Origin: Paramagnetospirillum kuznetsovii
GTDB taxonomy: Bacteria; Pseudomonadota; Alphaproteobacteria; Rhodospirillales; Magnetospirillaceae
Direction of reading: 5' to 3'
DNA: 64,000 nt
NCBI RefSeq assembly: GCF_003284725.1
Contig: NZ_PGTO01000013.1
Span: 1-64,000, forward strand
The notes under the pieces are model-generated. The model was given only the letters and a program-made list of their open reading frames with translations. It had not been told where the DNA came from and did not search any database. Shown piece by piece: positions 9,321 through 19,419 of the stretch (position 1 is its first letter; the number at the start of each line of letters is the position of its first letter). The position numbers were made by a program, and so were the translations under genes.

Positions 9321-10414
9321 GAATCCTCGCCGCCGTGATACAGCGAGCTTTTCAGATAGCTGTCGAGACCGAAGCGGGTCAGCACCCCGATCACCGCCGC
9401 CACCGGCACCGCCAGCAGGATGCCGAGAAAGCCGAACAGGGCACCGCCGGCCAGCAGCGAGAAGATGATCCACACCGGATGCAGCCCCACCCGGTCGCCC
9501 ACCAGCTTGGGCGTCAGGAAATTGCCTTCCAGCATATTGCCGATGGCGAAGACCACCGCCACGCCGCCCAGCAGGTGCCATTCCGCCCCCTGGGCGATGG
9601 CGAGGCCGACGCTGGCGATCAGGCCGATCAGCATGCCCACATAGGGAACGAAAGCCCCAAGTCCGGTGCCGATGCCGATCATCAGTCCGAGATCGAGACC
9701 CGTTATGGTCAGACCGGCGCCGTAGAACACCGCCAGGGTGATGCAGACGGTGGCCTGGCCGCGCACGAAACCGGCCAGGGTGCGGTCGATCTCCTTCAAT
9801 TCGAAACGGATCAGCTCGGCGCGATGGCGCGGCAGCCAGCCGTCGATTGTCGCCACCATGCGGTCCCAGTCGCGCAGCAGATAGAAGGTGACCACCGGCG
9901 TGATGAACAGCAGCGACAAGATGGACAGCATGGCGATGCCGCCGGTCAGCACGCCCTTGATCAGATCCAGTCCCCACCCCGCCACGGTCCCGGCATAGGC
10001 GCCGACGGAATTTTGCAGCTTCTCGATCTCTTCCGCCGACAGGTGACTGTAGAATTCCAGCAAGATGGGCCGCGCCCGCTCGTTCAAGGTCGCCACATAG
10101 GAAGGCAGGCGCTGGACGAAGGTGATCACCTGCTGCTCCAGCACGGGAATCAGCAGGAACAGCAGCACGCCGAACAGGGAGAAGAACACCAAGGTGATGA
10201 CCGTGGTCGCCAGGATGCGCGACAACCCGGCTTTTTCCAGCCGATCCGCCAGGGGGTCCAAGAAATAGGCGATGGCCATGCCGGCCACGAAAGGCAACAG
10301 CACGCCGCGCAACAGATAAAGCATGACCAGGAAGGCCACGGCGCCAAAGGCCCAGATCCGGATTCGCTGCCCCGGCGTCATGCTCTGTTTCGCCCGTCGA
10401 TCCACCACGCTCAT
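9317..10414 (-). CDS. AI-2E/PerM-family membrane protein
   Basis: This 365-residue protein has about eight hydrophobic segments and the AI-2E transporter family architecture: two N-terminal helices, a periplasmic region with the LQNSVGAYAG stretch, and a C-terminal bundle with FVPYVGMLIG and LEGNFLTPKLVG. The last motif is the clearest family marker. Members have been linked to autoinducer-2 or to ion export, and the substrate here is unknown. I start at [11 protein letters not shown] (10414), which overlaps the upstream DUF2066 stop as ATGA. It is the middle gene of a DUF2066-PerM-HdaA operon. Confidence 0.87.
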   Translation of the reverse strand: MSVVDRRAKQSMTPGQRIRIWAFGAVAFLVMLYLLRGVLLPFVAGMAIAYFLDPLADRLEKAGLSRILATTVITLVFFSLFGVLLFLLIPVLEQQVITFVQRLPSYVATLNERARPILLEFYSHLSAEEIEKLQNSVGAYAGTVAGWGLDLIKGVLTGGIAMLSILSLLFITPVVTFYLLRDWDRMVATIDGWLPRHRAELIRFELKEIDRTLAGFVRGQATVCITLAVFYGAGLTITGLDLGLMIGIGTGLGAFVPYVGMLIGLIASVGLAIAQGAEWHLLGGVAVVFAIGNMLEGNFLTPKLVGDRVGLHPVWIIFSLLAGGALFGFLGILLAVPVAAVIGVLTRFGLDSYLKSSLYHGGEDS

Positions 10415-11490
10415 CACTTCGGCCTCATGGTCCAATAGCCGTCGCTCCAGTCCATGGACAGCCCGGCGGCGCCCAGGGTCGATTTGACCTGCTCCGGCTC
10501 GCCGACCGTATGGAGCACCAGGGCCGCCTCTTCCCGCGACAGCGAGATGATTTCCCAACGACGCACCAGCGGCACCCGGCCCAGCCGGTCGCGAACCGCC
10601 AGCCAGTCGTCCATGCCCCGCAACGGCACCATGGCCGCCATGGTGGCGGCGCGATCGAAAGCCAGCAGATTGCCCTGCTTATAGGTTGCATCCAGTCCCT
10701 GGGCGATATCGGCGACGGCGGCGCGCAATCCGGCCTCCAGCCCGCCCTCCGCCAGGGAATAGGTCTTCACGTCGAACGGCTTGAGCACGCCGGGCAGGCC
10801 GGTCAGCGCCACGTCGAGGCCGGTCCCGGCCGAATTGACCGCAGCCGCCGCCACCAGCACGTCGCCGGTGCGGAATCGCGCCCCCAACGCCCCCAGCGCC
10901 TCGGGATCATTGGCCAGGGCCTTTTCCGGGCCGAGAGTCGCGATATCGGCGGTATCGCCGGTGGGAACGGCCAGCGGAACCAGCGCCCCGGTCCCCTGCC
11001 CCACCCAGGCCGCCCGCCAGGGATTGGGATCGTCCCACAACGCGGAGCGCCCGGCGCCTTGCGCCTTGAACACCGGCACCACCACCACCGGGCGGGGACG
11101 CGGCTCGGCATATTTCAGCCCGGCATCGCGCAGCAGCTTCTTCACCGCATTCTGGTTATAGCGCACCGTCAATGAGGCGATGTAGCGCACCGCCGACGAG
11201 CGTTCATGCTCGATGGCGACGTCGCGCACATATTGAAGGGCGTCGGCATTGGGCAATTTGGCGTGATCGGCCGTCTGGGTCAGGCGTTCGAGCAGCCTGC
11301 GAAAGCCCGCCCGCTCGGCCTCGGCCATGGCCTGCTCCTTGGCGGCGGCGACAGAGCCCGCCGTCACGTCCACCTCCAGGCCGCGCACGGCAAAGGCGTC
11401 GGCCGCCCGGGCAAAGGTCGGCACAAGCAGGAGAAACGCCAGGATCAACGCGCCCGGAAGGCAGCGGACAGAAGCGATTGCAAACCACAT
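10414..11490 (-). CDS. DUF2066 exported protein
   Basis: This 358-residue protein has a signal peptide at residues about 1-30 (a hydrophobic [14 protein letters not shown] core ending in ARAADA). The mature part matches the DUF2066 family seen next to purM in many proteobacteria. No enzymatic motif is visible. It is divergent from purM across 72 bases and leads a chain with PerM and hdaA joined by stop-start overlaps, so it may share membrane or envelope function with the permease. The ATG at 11490 opens the signal peptide; an in-frame upstream ATG 13 codons earlier is possible. Confidence 0.8.
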   Translation of the reverse strand: MWFAIASVRCLPGALILAFLLLVPTFARAADAFAVRGLEVDVTAGSVAAAKEQAMAEAERAGFRRLLERLTQTADHAKLPNADALQYVRDVAIEHERSSAVRYIASLTVRYNQNAVKKLLRDAGLKYAEPRPRPVVVVPVFKAQGAGRSALWDDPNPWRAAWVGQGTGALVPLAVPTGDTADIATLGPEKALANDPEALGALGARFRTGDVLVAAAAVNSAGTGLDVALTGLPGVLKPFDVKTYSLAEGGLEAGLRAAVADIAQGLDATYKQGNLLAFDRAATMAAMVPLRGMDDWLAVRDRLGRVPLVRRWEIISLSREEAALVLHTVGEPEQVKSTLGAAGLSMDWSDGYWTMRPK

Positions 11491-11562
11491 GGGATCAAGT
11501 ATCTTCCACTGAAATTCCGTGCCGACCATACCACACCGAAGCCTTCGAGGAAGCCCATTCCC

Positions 11563-12633
11563 GTGAAGAATGACAAGCAAGGCCTGACCTATCGCGATGC
11601 CGGCGTCGATATCGACGCGGGAGAAGCCCTGGTCGAGGCCATCAAGCCGCTCGCCAAGTCCACCGCGCGATCCGGCGGTGCCGCCGGTCTCGGCGGCTTC
11701 GGCGCCCTGTTCGACCCAAAGGCGGCAGGCTTCAAGGATCCCATCCTTGTCGCCACCACCGACGGCGTCGGCACCAAGCTGAAGGTCGCCATCGAGGCGA
11801 ACAAGCACGACACCGTCGGCATCGACCTTGTGGCCATGTGCGTCAACGATCTGGTGGTCCAGGGCGCCGAGCCGCTGTTCTTCCTGGACTATTTCGCCAC
11901 CGGCAAGCTGGACGTGGCGGCGGGAACCGCCATCGTGGCGGGCATCGCCGAGGGCTGCCGCCAGGCCGGTTGCGCCCTGGTGGGCGGCGAGACCGCCGAA
12001 ATGCCCGGCATGTATTCCAAGGGCGATTACGATCTGGCCGGATTCTCGGTGGGCGCCGCCGAGCGCGGCGAACTGCTGCCCAAGGAAGACGTGAGCGCGG
12101 GCGACGTGCTGCTGGGCATCGCCTCCAGCGGGGTGCATTCCAACGGCTATTCCCTGGTGCGCCGCATCGTCGAGCGCGGCGGCCTGTCCTATGACTCGCC
12201 CGCTCCCTTCGCGCCGGGCGCCAAGCTGGGCGAAGCCCTGCTGGAACCCACCCGCATCTATGTGAAAAGCTGTCTCGCCGCCATCCGGGCCGGAACCATC
12301 AAGGCGCTGGCCCATATCACCGGCGGCGGCCTGATCGAGAACGTGCCGCGCGTGCTGCCCGAGGCCGTGGTGGCCGAGATCGACGGCTCCGCCTGGAGCC
12401 TGCCGCCCGTCTTCAAATGGCTGGCCAAGGAGGGCGGCGTCGTCGCCCACGAGATGGCGCGCACCTTCAATTGCGGCATCGGCATGGTGGTGGTCTGCGC
12501 CGCCGACAAGGCCGAAGACGCCGAGCGCATCCTGACAAGCCACGGCGAGACCGTCTATCGCATCGGCCATATCCGGGCGCGCAACGGCGACGAGGCCCAG
12601 AGTCAGGTGCTCCATCAGGACGGCTGGGCTTGA
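11563..12633 (+). CDS. purM: Phosphoribosylformylglycinamidine cyclo-ligase
   Basis: This 356-residue enzyme makes aminoimidazole ribonucleotide in purine synthesis (fifth step). The N-terminal [12 protein letters not shown] and the glycine-rich [10 protein letters not shown] are family signatures, followed by [19 protein letters not shown] and [10 protein letters not shown]. The start is a GTG at 11563 preceded by GAGGAA; no ATG fits. It is followed by a toxin-antitoxin pair and then purN, which in relatives usually lies directly next to purM. Confidence 0.95.
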   Translation: MKNDKQGLTYRDAGVDIDAGEALVEAIKPLAKSTARSGGAAGLGGFGALFDPKAAGFKDPILVATTDGVGTKLKVAIEANKHDTVGIDLVAMCVNDLVVQGAEPLFFLDYFATGKLDVAAGTAIVAGIAEGCRQAGCALVGGETAEMPGMYSKGDYDLAGFSVGAAERGELLPKEDVSAGDVLLGIASSGVHSNGYSLVRRIVERGGLSYDSPAPFAPGAKLGEALLEPTRIYVKSCLAAIRAGTIKALAHITGGGLIENVPRVLPEAVVAEIDGSAWSLPPVFKWLAKEGGVVAHEMARTFNCGIGMVVVCAADKAEDAERILTSHGETVYRIGHIRARNGDEAQSQVLHQDGWA

Positions 12634-12658
12634 CATGAAACAGGGGCAGCCCCACAAT
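12630..12658 (+). promoter_or_regulatory. Predicted promoter of the antitoxin-toxin pair
   Basis: A perfect -35 TTGACA (12630-12635) overlaps the purM stop codon and is separated by exactly 17 bases from CACAAT (12653-12658), which matches four of six -10 positions. A GGGGC-A-GCCCC palindrome fills 12643-12653 inside the spacer. This would give the toxin-antitoxin pair and purN their own transcript. It is a reading of consensus only. Confidence 0.5.
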
Positions 12659-12682
12659 TCTGGACATAATTTCTAGCCAGAA
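12658..12682. promoter_or_regulatory. Inverted repeat, possible antitoxin autoregulation site
   Basis: TTCTGG (12658-12663) and CCAGAA (12677-12682) form an inverted repeat around the expected transcription start, 9 bases before the antitoxin ATG. Phd/YefM antitoxins usually bind palindromes in this place to repress their own operon. Confidence 0.45.
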
Positions 12683-12691
12683 GGTGGTCGG

Positions 12692-12952
12692 ATGACCCAG
12701 CCGGTATGGTCGATCCAGGACGCGAAGAACCATTTCAGCGAGGTTGTCGAAGCGGCCCGTCACGGCGAGCCCCAGACGGTGACCAAGCACGGCAAGCCGA
12801 CGGCCGTGATTCTTTCCTGCGAGGATTACGAGCGTCTGCGCCGGGTCGAGGAAGAGACTCGCCCCACCTTCGCCCAGCATCTGCTCGCCATGCCGACCGA
12901 TGGCGGCGAATTCGAGCGTTCAGAACTCCGCCTGCGCGACGTGGAGTTCTGA
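12692..12952 (+). CDS. Phd/YefM-family antitoxin
   Basis: This 86-residue protein has the Phd/YefM N-terminal DNA-binding and dimerisation fold: VWSIQDAKNHFSEVVEAA, then QTVTKHGKPTAVILSCEDYERL. The acidic C-terminus ending ELRLRDVEF would wrap around the toxin. Its stop TGA shares bases with the toxin start (TGATG), the usual translational coupling of such pairs. It has its own predicted promoter and palindrome. The pair interrupts the purM-purN neighbourhood, which suggests later acquisition. Confidence 0.9.
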   Translation: MTQPVWSIQDAKNHFSEVVEAARHGEPQTVTKHGKPTAVILSCEDYERLRRVEEETRPTFAQHLLAMPTDGGEFERSELRLRDVEF

Positions 12953-13374
12953 TGTTTCTGCTGGACACGGTGGTTGTCTCCGAGATGCGAAAACCCGCTG
13001 CCCGGCGAAATCCGATGGTGGTTTCCTGGTTGGATCGGAGAGCCGCCAACGACCTGTATATCAGCGTCATCACGCTGGGCGAGCTGGAACGCGGGATCGA
13101 GGCTCAGCGTCGCATCAATCCCGTCTTCGCCACCCAGTTGAGCGTTTGGTTCGATCAGATTCTGTCGGTCTATCGCAACCAAATCCTCCCGATGACGGTG
13201 CCCATCGCCAGACGCTGGGGGCGGCAGGCTGATCGTATCGGCCACATGAATCCCGACCTCGCCATCGCGGCGACCGCTATCGAACATGGGCTGACCGTCG
13301 TCACCCGCAATGTTTCCGACTTCACGCCAACCGGAGTGAATGTCTTCAACCCTTTCGAGGAGCCCTCCCCATGA
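12952..13374 (+). CDS. VapC/FitB-like PIN-domain toxin
   Basis: This 140-residue protein is a PIN-domain ribonuclease of the FitB/VapC group. The acidic site is visible as D5 in LLDT, E44 in TLGELERG and D102 in NPDLAIAA, with N120 in VVTRN, and E11 in VSEMRKP is also typical. Most FitB-like toxins read DTNVVSE, whereas this one reads DTVVVSE, so the Asn after DT is replaced by Val. The start at 12952 overlaps the antitoxin stop and the stop overlaps the purN start. The partner antitoxin would inhibit its RNase activity. Confidence 0.9.
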   Translation: MFLLDTVVVSEMRKPAARRNPMVVSWLDRRAANDLYISVITLGELERGIEAQRRINPVFATQLSVWFDQILSVYRNQILPMTVPIARRWGRQADRIGHMNPDLAIAATAIEHGLTVVTRNVSDFTPTGVNVFNPFEEPSP

Positions 13375-13985
13375 CCCGCAGGAAGGTCGGCGTCCTCGTC
13401 TCGGGGCGCGGCAGCAATCTGCAAGCCCTGCTGGACGCCTGCGCCGATCCCGCCTATCCGGCCGAGATCGTGCTGGTGATCTCCAACATTCCCGAAGTCT
13501 ACGCCCTGGAACGGGCCAGGACGGCGGGGGTGCCCACCCAGGTCATCCCGCACAAGGGCTTTGCATCGCGCGAGGCGTTCGATTCCGAGATGGACAAGGC
13601 GCTTCGCGCCGCCGGGGTCGAGATCGTCTGCCTTGCCGGTTTCATGCGGCTGCTCTCGGCCGGATTCGTCGAGTCCTGGCGCGGAAAGATGATCAACATC
13701 CATCCCTCGCTGCTTCCCTCGTTCAAGGGCTTGCACACCCATCAGCGCGCAATCGACGCCGGGGTCAAGCTGCACGGCTGCACCGTCCATCTGGTGACGC
13801 CCGACCTGGACGACGGCCCCATCCTGGTCCAGTCCGCCGTGCCGGTTCTGGCCGCCGATACCGAGGGCTCCCTTGCCGCCCGCGTGTTGGAGCAAGAGCA
13901 CAAGGCCTATCCCCTGGCGCTGCGGCTGCTGGCGGAGGGCCGCGTCACGCTGGACGGCGCCCGCGCCCTGATCCGAGATGCCTGA
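13371..13985 (+). CDS. purN: Phosphoribosylglycinamide formyltransferase
   Basis: This 204-residue enzyme transfers a formyl group from formyl-tetrahydrofolate to glycinamide ribonucleotide. The phosphate-binding VLVSGRGSNLQALLDA, the active site AGFMRLLSAGFV and INIHPSLLPSFKG with its catalytic His, and HLVTPDLDDGPI are all present. The ATG overlaps the toxin stop as ATGA, so its translation is now coupled to the toxin gene rather than to purM. The 3' end overlaps the glycosyltransferase by eight bases. Confidence 0.95.
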   Translation: MTRRKVGVLVSGRGSNLQALLDACADPAYPAEIVLVISNIPEVYALERARTAGVPTQVIPHKGFASREAFDSEMDKALRAAGVEIVCLAGFMRLLSAGFVESWRGKMINIHPSLLPSFKGLHTHQRAIDAGVKLHGCTVHLVTPDLDDGPILVQSAVPVLAADTEGSLAARVLEQEHKAYPLALRLLAEGRVTLDGARALIRDA

Positions 13986-14934
13986 GACCATCCTCGTCTA
14001 TGTGGGCATCGACGCTGTCGGCGACGGCCTGATCAAGCTGCCCTTCGTCCGCGCGCTCCGCGCCGCCTTTCCCGCCGCGCGCATCACCTGGATGGCGGGC
14101 AAGGGCCACACGGTATTCGCCGACACCCTGGCGCCGCTGGTCGAAGGCCTGATCGACGAGGTGCTCGACGAGGCGAACATCGGCAGCCGCGCCGCCGAAC
14201 TGCTGCGCAATCCCCTGCCCGGCCGCCGCTTCGACCTGATCATCGACACCCAGCGCCGCCTGCTGACCACCCTGATCCTCAAACGCATCCGCCACGGCCG
14301 TTTCATCTCGGCGACGGCCGGGTTCCGCCTGTCGGACGCCCGACCGCCCGAGGGCGAACGCCCGGCCGCCATGATCGCCCAGATGATGCGCCTGCTGGAC
14401 GCCGCCCAGCCGGGGCGCGATCACCATCCGGCCGCCCTGCGCCGCGACGCCGCGACGGAAGCGCTGGCCGAACGCCTGCTGCCCGCCGGTCCCGTCTATG
14501 TGGGTTTCGCGCCCGGCGCCGGGGGAAAGCACAAATGCTGGCCGCTGGAACGGTTCTGTCAGCTCGCCCAATCCATTTCGGCCATTCCCGTCTTTCTGTT
14601 GGGACCGGCCGAGACCGATTGGGTCGAAACCATCCGCGCCGCGCTTCCCCAAGCGCTGCTGCCGTTGCAGCAGGCGGAGAAGCCCACCCCCATGCTGACC
14701 ATCGCCCTGGCGCGTCGCATGGGTGCCGCCGTCGCCAATGACAGCGGCACCGGCCATATGCTGGCCTGCGCCGATATCCCGCTGGTCTCGCTGTTCGGCC
14801 CGACGCCGCCCGCCAAATTCGCCCCCGGCGCGGCGCGGCTCCATCTGATTCGCGCCCAGGATTTCGGCGGCGATGCCATGACCGCCATTCCGATCACCGC
14901 GGTCAAACAGGTCTTGATCAAGTGTTTACTTTGA
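13978..14934 (+). CDS. GT9-family glycosyltransferase (heptosyltransferase-like)
   Basis: This 318-residue protein matches glycosyltransferase family 9, the ADP-heptose:LPS heptosyltransferase group. It starts with ILVYVGIDAVGDGLIKLPFVRALRAAFP and has the acceptor or donor loop FAPGAGGKHKCWPLERF followed by FLLGPAE and the family-typical ANDSGTGHMLACADIPLVSLFGPTPP. It probably adds a sugar to lipopolysaccharide or another surface glycan at the inner membrane. It overlaps purN, an accidental-looking operon partner. Confidence 0.85.
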   Translation: MPETILVYVGIDAVGDGLIKLPFVRALRAAFPAARITWMAGKGHTVFADTLAPLVEGLIDEVLDEANIGSRAAELLRNPLPGRRFDLIIDTQRRLLTTLILKRIRHGRFISATAGFRLSDARPPEGERPAAMIAQMMRLLDAAQPGRDHHPAALRRDAATEALAERLLPAGPVYVGFAPGAGGKHKCWPLERFCQLAQSISAIPVFLLGPAETDWVETIRAALPQALLPLQQAEKPTPMLTIALARRMGAAVANDSGTGHMLACADIPLVSLFGPTPPAKFAPGAARLHLIRAQDFGGDAMTAIPITAVKQVLIKCLL

Positions 14935-14959
14935 CCGCTTTGCGGCATGCCGCTACCAT
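14931..14959 (+). promoter_or_regulatory. Predicted apt promoter
   Basis: TTGACC (14931-14936) and TACCAT (14954-14959) are 17 bases apart and lie 32 bases before the apt start. A perfect palindrome GCGGCATGCCGC (14942-14953) fills the spacer and could be a regulator site. The -35 overlaps the preceding gene's stop codon. Confidence 0.42.
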
Positions 14960-14990
14960 GCAGCGAGCCAAAGCAACATAGAGCGCCTCC

Positions 14991-15515
14991 ATGAATATCA
15001 AAGACCACATCCGCGGCGTCCCCGACTTTCCCAAGCCGGGTATCCTGTTCTATGACATCTCGACCCTGCTGGCCCATCCCGACGCCTGGCAGGTGGCCAT
15101 GGGCAGGCTGGCCCGCGAGGTGCGCAAGTTCCAGCCCGACGTGCTGGCCGGTATCGAATCGCGCGGATTTCTGGTTGCCGCCCCCCTGGCGCTGAAGCTG
15201 GGCTGCGGCTTCGTCATGCTTCGCAAGAAGGGCAAGCTGCCCGGCAAGACCATCCGCCACGACTACGCCCTGGAATACGGAACCGACACCATCGAGATCC
15301 AGGAAAACGCCGTGGAGCCCGGCAGCCGCGTCGTGGTGCTGGACGATCTGCTGGCCACGGGCGGCACCTTGGCGGCCAGCATCGAGCTGCTGCGCAAGAT
15401 CGGCGCCCATGTCACCGGCGCCGCCAGCATCATCGAACTGAATTTCCTGCCCGGCCGTCAGCGCCTGAAGGAACTGGACGTACCGTTCACCAGTCTCGCC
15501 GCCTACGACGAATAG
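14991..15515 (+). CDS. apt: Adenine phosphoribosyltransferase
   Basis: This 174-residue enzyme salvages adenine to AMP using PRPP. It begins with [22 protein letters not shown], typical of Apt, has the [16 protein letters not shown] loop, and the PRPP motif [13 protein letters not shown] near residue 115. It lies downstream of purine-synthesis genes but has its own predicted promoter. Confidence 0.95.
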   Translation: MNIKDHIRGVPDFPKPGILFYDISTLLAHPDAWQVAMGRLAREVRKFQPDVLAGIESRGFLVAAPLALKLGCGFVMLRKKGKLPGKTIRHDYALEYGTDTIEIQENAVEPGSRVVVLDDLLATGGTLAASIELLRKIGAHVTGAASIIELNFLPGRQRLKELDVPFTSLAAYDE

Positions 15516-15536
15516 GGCGGCATAGAGGGAGTCATC

Positions 15537-17549
15537 ATGGAGGTCGCGGCTGCCGCTGCCTTGATCGGCGCTTTGGCGGGTTCGGCTGCGACGCTGGCCT
15601 GGGCCCGCCGCCGACGGGTGAGCGCGGATCCAGGTGAAGCCGCGACCGCCCAGCGTCTGCTGGTCGAGGCCCTGAGCAACGGCACCGACGGGGTGGCGCT
15701 CTATGATTCCAACTACCGCCTGATCACCTGCAACGAACGTTACCGCGCCCAGTTGCGGCAGGTTTCCCACCTGCTGGAACCGGGCATGCGGTTCGAGGAT
15801 CTGGTCCAGGCCTTCGCCCGCGCCGAAGGGCTGGACCAAACCTGGATCGACGACAAGCTGCTCAATCGCATTCATAGCGGCGTGGAAGAGCAGTTCAGCG
15901 ATGGCCACTGGGTCATGTCCAGCGCCTATCCCACCCACGATGGCGGCTGGCTGCGCATCCTGCGCGACATCACCATCCGCAAACAGACCCAGACTTCGCT
16001 GGAAAACACCGTCGCGTGGCTGAAGGGGATCATGGACACGGTGGTGGACGGCATCGTCACCATCGACGAGACCGGCAGCGTCCTGTCCTTCAACCCCGCC
16101 GCCGAACGGATCTTCGGCTATGGTGCCACGGAAGTGGTGGGGCGCAACGTCAACATGCTGATGCCGGAACCCTTCGCCCGCCAGCATGACGGCTATATCC
16201 GTTCCTATCTCGCCTCGGGCCTGCGCCGCATCATCGGGTCGGGCCGCGAGGTGGTGGGCCAGCGCAAGGACGGCACCACGTTTCCGCTGGATCTGGCCAT
16301 CACGGAAATGCGCGATGGCCGCATGGTGACCTTCATCGGCGTGGTGCGCGACATCACCCAGCGCAAGCGGGTGGAAAGCGCCCTGATCCGAAGCGAGTCG
16401 CGGTTCCGATCACAAGCGGGGCGCTTGCAGGGCATCATCGACAACATGCCGCAAGGCGTGGCGGTGTTCGACGGCGACGACACCCTGACCGCCCTCAACA
16501 AGGCGGCCCTGCGCATGCTGGGGCTGCCCGAGGGCGAGATCATGCCGGGCGCCATCGACATTTCGCTGCTGCTCGCCCTCTTGGCCGCCACCGACAACCC
16601 CGAGAGCGGAGATGCCGTCCGCATCACCAGCGATCTGTCGGAAAGCATCCGCGAACGGCCGGAAATGGTGTTCGAGCACGCCGCCGACAATGGCATGGTG
16701 ATGGAGGTGCGCTCCTCCTCCATGCCCGGCGGCGGATTGATCCTCAGCTTCACCGACGTGACCGACCGCAAGCACACCGAACAGACGCTGCGCCTGGCCA
16801 AGGACGAGGCCGAGCGCGGCAACCGGGCCAAGAACACCTTCCTGGCCAATATCAGCCACGAGCTGCGCACCCCGCTCAACGCCATCATCGGCTTTTCGGA
16901 AATGATGAAGCACGAGATCTTCGGCCCGCTGGAACCGGCCAGCTACCGCACCTATGTGGGCGACATCCATGAAAGCGGCATGCACCTGCTGGACCTGATC
17001 AACGACATCTTGGACATGTCCAAGGCGGAAGCAGGCATGACTGACCTTCAGGAATCCCAGGTGGATGTGGCCGAGATCATTCATACCTCGGCCCGAATGA
17101 TGGCGCGCCGCGCCGAGAATGCCGGAATCGCCATCATCGAGGACTTGCCGCCCCGACTGCCCCATTTGCTGGCCGATGAGCGGCGAATCCGCCAAATCGT
17201 CCTCAATCTACTGTCCAATTCCGTCAAGTTCAGTGACGATGGCGGCCAAGTGACCGTCAAGGCCGAGATCATCGCCACCGGGGACTTCCAGATCATCGTC
17301 GCCGACAATGGCATCGGCATGACGCCCGAGGATCTGGTCCGGGTCATGGAGCCCTTCGTTCAGGCCGATACCCGCCTATCGCGTAAATACGAGGGCAGCG
17401 GCCTCGGCTTGCCCTTGACCAAGACCCTGGTCACCGCCCATGGCGGCACCTTCGCCATGGAAAGCGAGCTGGGCCACGGCACCACCGTTACCGTGACCTT
17501 TGGCGCCGCAAGGGTGCTCAACGCCGATACGTCGGCGGCCGACATCTGA
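15537..17549 (+). CDS. Multi-PAS sensor histidine kinase
   Basis: This 670-residue kinase has one N-terminal membrane helix (residues about 3-22) followed by Arg-rich sequence, so the rest is cytoplasmic. Three PAS-like units follow, at about 45-150 (GTDGVALYDSNYRLITCN), 160-280 (VVDGIVTIDETGSVLSFNPAAERIFGY) and 295-410 (MPQGVAVFDGDDTL). The HisKA box SHELRTPLNAIIGF carries the phospho-acceptor H441, and the ATPase domain shows NLLSNSVKF, DNGIGM and GSGLGLPL. No response regulator is adjacent, so its partner is elsewhere. The second PAS resembles FixL-type PAS but I cannot assign a cofactor. Confidence 0.9.
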   Translation: MEVAAAAALIGALAGSAATLAWARRRRVSADPGEAATAQRLLVEALSNGTDGVALYDSNYRLITCNERYRAQLRQVSHLLEPGMRFEDLVQAFARAEGLDQTWIDDKLLNRIHSGVEEQFSDGHWVMSSAYPTHDGGWLRILRDITIRKQTQTSLENTVAWLKGIMDTVVDGIVTIDETGSVLSFNPAAERIFGYGATEVVGRNVNMLMPEPFARQHDGYIRSYLASGLRRIIGSGREVVGQRKDGTTFPLDLAITEMRDGRMVTFIGVVRDITQRKRVESALIRSESRFRSQAGRLQGIIDNMPQGVAVFDGDDTLTALNKAALRMLGLPEGEIMPGAIDISLLLALLAATDNPESGDAVRITSDLSESIRERPEMVFEHAADNGMVMEVRSSSMPGGGLILSFTDVTDRKHTEQTLRLAKDEAERGNRAKNTFLANISHELRTPLNAIIGFSEMMKHEIFGPLEPASYRTYVGDIHESGMHLLDLINDILDMSKAEAGMTDLQESQVDVAEIIHTSARMMARRAENAGIAIIEDLPPRLPHLLADERRIRQIVLNLLSNSVKFSDDGGQVTVKAEIIATGDFQIIVADNGIGMTPEDLVRVMEPFVQADTRLSRKYEGSGLGLPLTKTLVTAHGGTFAMESELGHGTTVTVTFGAARVLNADTSAADI

Positions 17550-17557
17550 CGGCCGCA

Positions 17558-18193
<636 letters not shown>

Positions 18194-18243
18194 GGGACTT
18201 CCTCCGGCAATTTATATCCCATATGGGGACGAAGCGCCGACCG

Positions 18244-19329
18244 TCACATCTCGCCGATATAAATTCCCAGCCCCCGAGCCGTCTGCGCCAGGGTGCCGTA
18301 GGGATCGATGGCACGGGTCAGGCCCGCCACGTCGGTGATGGGAACATCGGTCACTTGGCCGTGCTGCCACGCCACCATGCGGCCCAGCTTGCCCTGGGCG
18401 ATCAGGTCGACGGCATAGACGCCGAAAGCCGAGGCGATGATGCGGTCGCGCATGGAGGGCATGCCGCCCCGCTGCACATGGCCCAAAACAGTCACGCGGG
18501 TTTCCGCCTCGACCATTTTTTCCAGCCGCGCCGCCAGATACTGGCCGATGCCGCCATAGCGGTTCTCGCCGCCGGTCTGGACGGTGGTGACCGCCTGCCC
18601 GGTCTCGGTCTTGCATCCTTCGGCCACCACCAACAGGGCGTGATTGCGGCCTTCGGCGCTGACCTCCTCGATCTTCCTGGCGATAGCTTCCAGCGTATAG
18701 GGAATTTCCGGGATCAGAACTACGTCGGCGCCGCCGGCGATGCCGGCATTGATGGCGATATGGCCCACATCGCGGCCCATGACTTCCAGGATCATGACGC
18801 GGTGATGGCTGGCCGCCGTGGGAGCAAGACGGTCGATAGCCTCGCCCGCCACGTTGAGAGCGGTGGCGAAACCGATGGCATAGTCGGTATGGGCGACATC
18901 GTTGTCGATGGTCTTGGGAATGCCGACCATGGGAATGCCGCCCTTGCGGCACAGGTTGTTGAGGATGCGCATGGAGCCGTCGCCGCCGATGACGATCAGC
19001 GCCTCGATGCCCAGCTCCTTGTAGCCGTCCACGAAGTCCTGGGACCGGTCCTTGACGCTGCCGTCGGGCATGGGATAGGCGAAGGGATCGCCCTTGTTGA
19101 TGGTCCCCAGGATGGTGCCGCCCAGGCGCAGCATGTCGCCGGTCACCAGCGACAGATCGAATTCCACGTAGTCGAGGGGGCGTTCCATCAACCCCAGGCT
19201 GCCGTCGCGGATGCCGAACACGCGCCAGCCATAGTTCCTGATGGCACGATGGACCACGGCGCGCAGGGCCGCATTCAGACCTGCACAGTCGCCGCCGCTG
19301 GTCAATATACCGATGCGCTTTTCAGCCAT
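18244..19329 (-). CDS. 6-phosphofructokinase
   Basis: This 361-residue enzyme phosphorylates fructose 6-phosphate. ILTSGGDCAGLNA binds the nucleotide phosphates, IVIGGDGSMR carries the small residue that marks ATP users, and GIPKTIDNDVAHTDYAIGF holds the catalytic base. The Lys in PKTIDND is the form typical of PPi-dependent enzymes, so the phosphate donor cannot be settled from these residues; G-plus-K combinations are known in the group III branch. I start at MAEKRIGILTSGG (19329). Confidence 0.9.
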   Translation of the reverse strand: MAEKRIGILTSGGDCAGLNAALRAVVHRAIRNYGWRVFGIRDGSLGLMERPLDYVEFDLSLVTGDMLRLGGTILGTINKGDPFAYPMPDGSVKDRSQDFVDGYKELGIEALIVIGGDGSMRILNNLCRKGGIPMVGIPKTIDNDVAHTDYAIGFATALNVAGEAIDRLAPTAASHHRVMILEVMGRDVGHIAINAGIAGGADVVLIPEIPYTLEAIARKIEEVSAEGRNHALLVVAEGCKTETGQAVTTVQTGGENRYGGIGQYLAARLEKMVEAETRVTVLGHVQRGGMPSMRDRIIASAFGVYAVDLIAQGKLGRMVAWQHGQVTDVPITDVAGLTRAIDPYGTLAQTARGLGIYIGEM

Positions 19330-19419
19330 GAGCTCTTCTCCGGATATCCCTACCTTATCCATACCGTTTCCCGACGAGTTCTGCTACCGTCTAACCTCCA
19401 TTCATGTTCCAATTCCGCC

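Noticed and set aside
14942-14953. GCGGCATGCCGC palindrome as an independent operator
   Set aside because: It lies in the promoter spacer but such 12-base GC palindromes are expected often in this GC-rich genome; kept only as a note under the promoter.
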